Shown: positions 63,117 to 64,000 of the stretch, in pieces
Numbering within the stretch: position 1 is the first letter of the stretch
How the letters are laid out: every line of letters begins with the position of its first letter
NCBI RefSeq assembly: GCF_012958305.1
Contig: NZ_JABBYO010000005.1
Coordinates: 248,001-312,000, forward strand
DNA length: 64,000 bases
Origin: Tautonia rosea
GTDB lineage: Bacteria; Planctomycetota; Planctomycetia; Isosphaerales; Isosphaeraceae
Direction of reading: 5' to 3'
Translations under genes and position numbers: made by a program
The notes under the pieces: model-generated
Told to the model about the DNA's origin: nothing
Seen by the model: the letters and a program-made list of their open reading frames with translations, nothing else
Database searches by the model: none

Positions 63117-63920
63117 ATGGACGTCGAGCACCAATCGCTTGCCCCCCGCTACTGGCTGTGTACCGCCGGCTTCTGGATTGCGGGTGCAGCGCTCGGCCTC
63201 TTGTGCCTGAGCGCCGCGATCATGTTGTGGATCCTTCTGACCTGGGATCAACGACTCCTCATGGTGATGAGGCAACCTTGGTTCACCTGGACAGTTGAGT
63301 TACCAATCACCCTCGGCGCCTTGCTCGGTTCCTATTTGCTTTGGGGACGCTGGACCGATTCCCACTGGCAACGCCGGGCGGGTCTCCTCGTCCTCCTGAA
63401 CCTGTTCGACTCGATCCACTGGGGCATTTCTCAGGCGGGGATGATGGGCATTCCGGTCGGGGCGATGGGCCACGAGTGGTTGCTTCACAATGCCGTCCTG
63501 ATTTTTGGTTGGCTTGAGTTTTATCTGTTCGCCAGTCTCTCGGCCGAGGTGGCCTCGCACCTCGGCATGAAGGCCGCACCAGACGCCGGCCGCACTGCTC
63601 GCCAATTTTCGATGTTTGGCTTGATCGTCTCTTTGATTTACTTCGTCACCCAGACCCGATGGGGTGGCGGATGGCCCCTGATCGCTGGTCCCAGGCCCAA
63701 TCTGGCCGAGGCCTTGATGTATCTCGGCGTGACCTTCCTGCGAGTCATCGCTTCGCTTCAGGTGGCAACGCTCTGTCTCATTGCCGGGGTTGCCTGCCGA
63801 CGTACCGCTCGGGCGTTAGCGGCCGAGGAGCAAGAGCGGATCGAGTCTGCTTCCTCGCACCCGTTCAGTCATGCCGATTTCGATCGCAGTGTCATGCCCG
63901 ATGATCGGGATGCCTGGTGA
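63117..63920 (+). CDS. uncharacterised multi-pass membrane protein
   Basis: A protein of 267 residues with about six hydrophobic segments (near residues 15-40, 58-75, 88-100, 125-145, 163-180 and 200-225). The C-terminal 40 residues are charged and cytoplasmic. Polar and aromatic residues within the segments (SIHWGISQAGMMGIP, HEWLLHNAVLIFGWLEFY) include several His, which could bind a metal or haem, but no family is recognised. It follows the small beta-sandwich gene on the same strand. Confidence 0.75.
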   Translation: MDVEHQSLAPRYWLCTAGFWIAGAALGLLCLSAAIMLWILLTWDQRLLMVMRQPWFTWTVELPITLGALLGSYLLWGRWTDSHWQRRAGLLVLLNLFDSIHWGISQAGMMGIPVGAMGHEWLLHNAVLIFGWLEFYLFASLSAEVASHLGMKAAPDAGRTARQFSMFGLIVSLIYFVTQTRWGGGWPLIAGPRPNLAEALMYLGVTFLRVIASLQVATLCLIAGVACRRTARALAAEEQERIESASSHPFSHADFDRSVMPDDRDAW

Positions 63921-64000
63921 GCGATCCCTCCACGAACTCGTCCTCCTCTGGCTTTCGTGCTTGATCGCCTTGTACCTCGGTTTAGGATAGTCTGGAGAGG

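Overview
The window looks like a chromosomal segment of a planctomycete, most probably of the Isosphaeraceae type. The reasons are the moderately high GC content, long proteins with low-complexity linkers, a secreted protein with the planctomycete extracellular N-terminal motif (59427-61169), a large MoxR/DUF58/BatA/VWA/DUF4175 cluster, PQQ-repeat and squalene-cyclase-fold proteins, and several membrane glycosyltransferases scattered among housekeeping genes. No transposase, phage gene, plasmid gene, rRNA or CRISPR array was seen.

Layout. 1-9.8 kb: nucleotide-sugar epimerases, GT4 glycosyltransferases and polytopic GT-C-like proteins, a surface-glycan biosynthesis region. 10.2-13.7 kb: a carbon-metabolism operon (HpcH/HpaI aldolase, Tm-1-like ATP-binding protein, PEP-hydrolase-like TIM barrel) facing a MaoC dehydratase. 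13.9-16.3 kb: a signalling island with an ANTAR (RNA-binding) response regulator, a degenerate kinase-like protein behind an unusual leader, and a convergent histidine kinase. 16.3-35.1 kb: nine minus-strand genes in a row, from a PQQ/TPR protein through MoxR ATPase, DUF58, BatA-like, VWA and a 1309-residue DUF4175-like protein to secreted proteins. 35.6-38.1 kb: a cupredoxin-like protein, a small lipoprotein and a membrane-anchored Rieske-like domain that has lost its cluster histidines. 38.4-46.1 kb: PTS enzyme I, an NCS2-type permease, a secreted sialidase-like protein and a beta-helix protein. 46.3-51.6 kb: three CAU-anticodon tRNA genes, a methyltransferase and two polytopic membrane proteins. 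The third tRNA, of Ile(CAU) type, is split in its anticodon loop by a 268-nt group I intron. 51.7-58.5 kb: fatty acid desaturase, a NamZ / amino-sugar kinase / MurQ operon for peptidoglycan amino-sugar salvage, and an Hsp70-DUF2760 pair. 58.6-64 kb: a lipoprotein, the planctomycete-type secreted protein, FabH and two uncharacterised proteins.

The observations most worth following up are the intron-containing tRNA-Ile(CAU), the degenerate Rieske protein with its repeated N-terminal motifs, the in-frame UGA that separates a well-initiated 16-codon ORF from the pseudo-kinase next to the ANTAR regulator, and the nine-gene MoxR supercluster. All calls come from reading the sequence and recalling protein families. 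No database search was possible.
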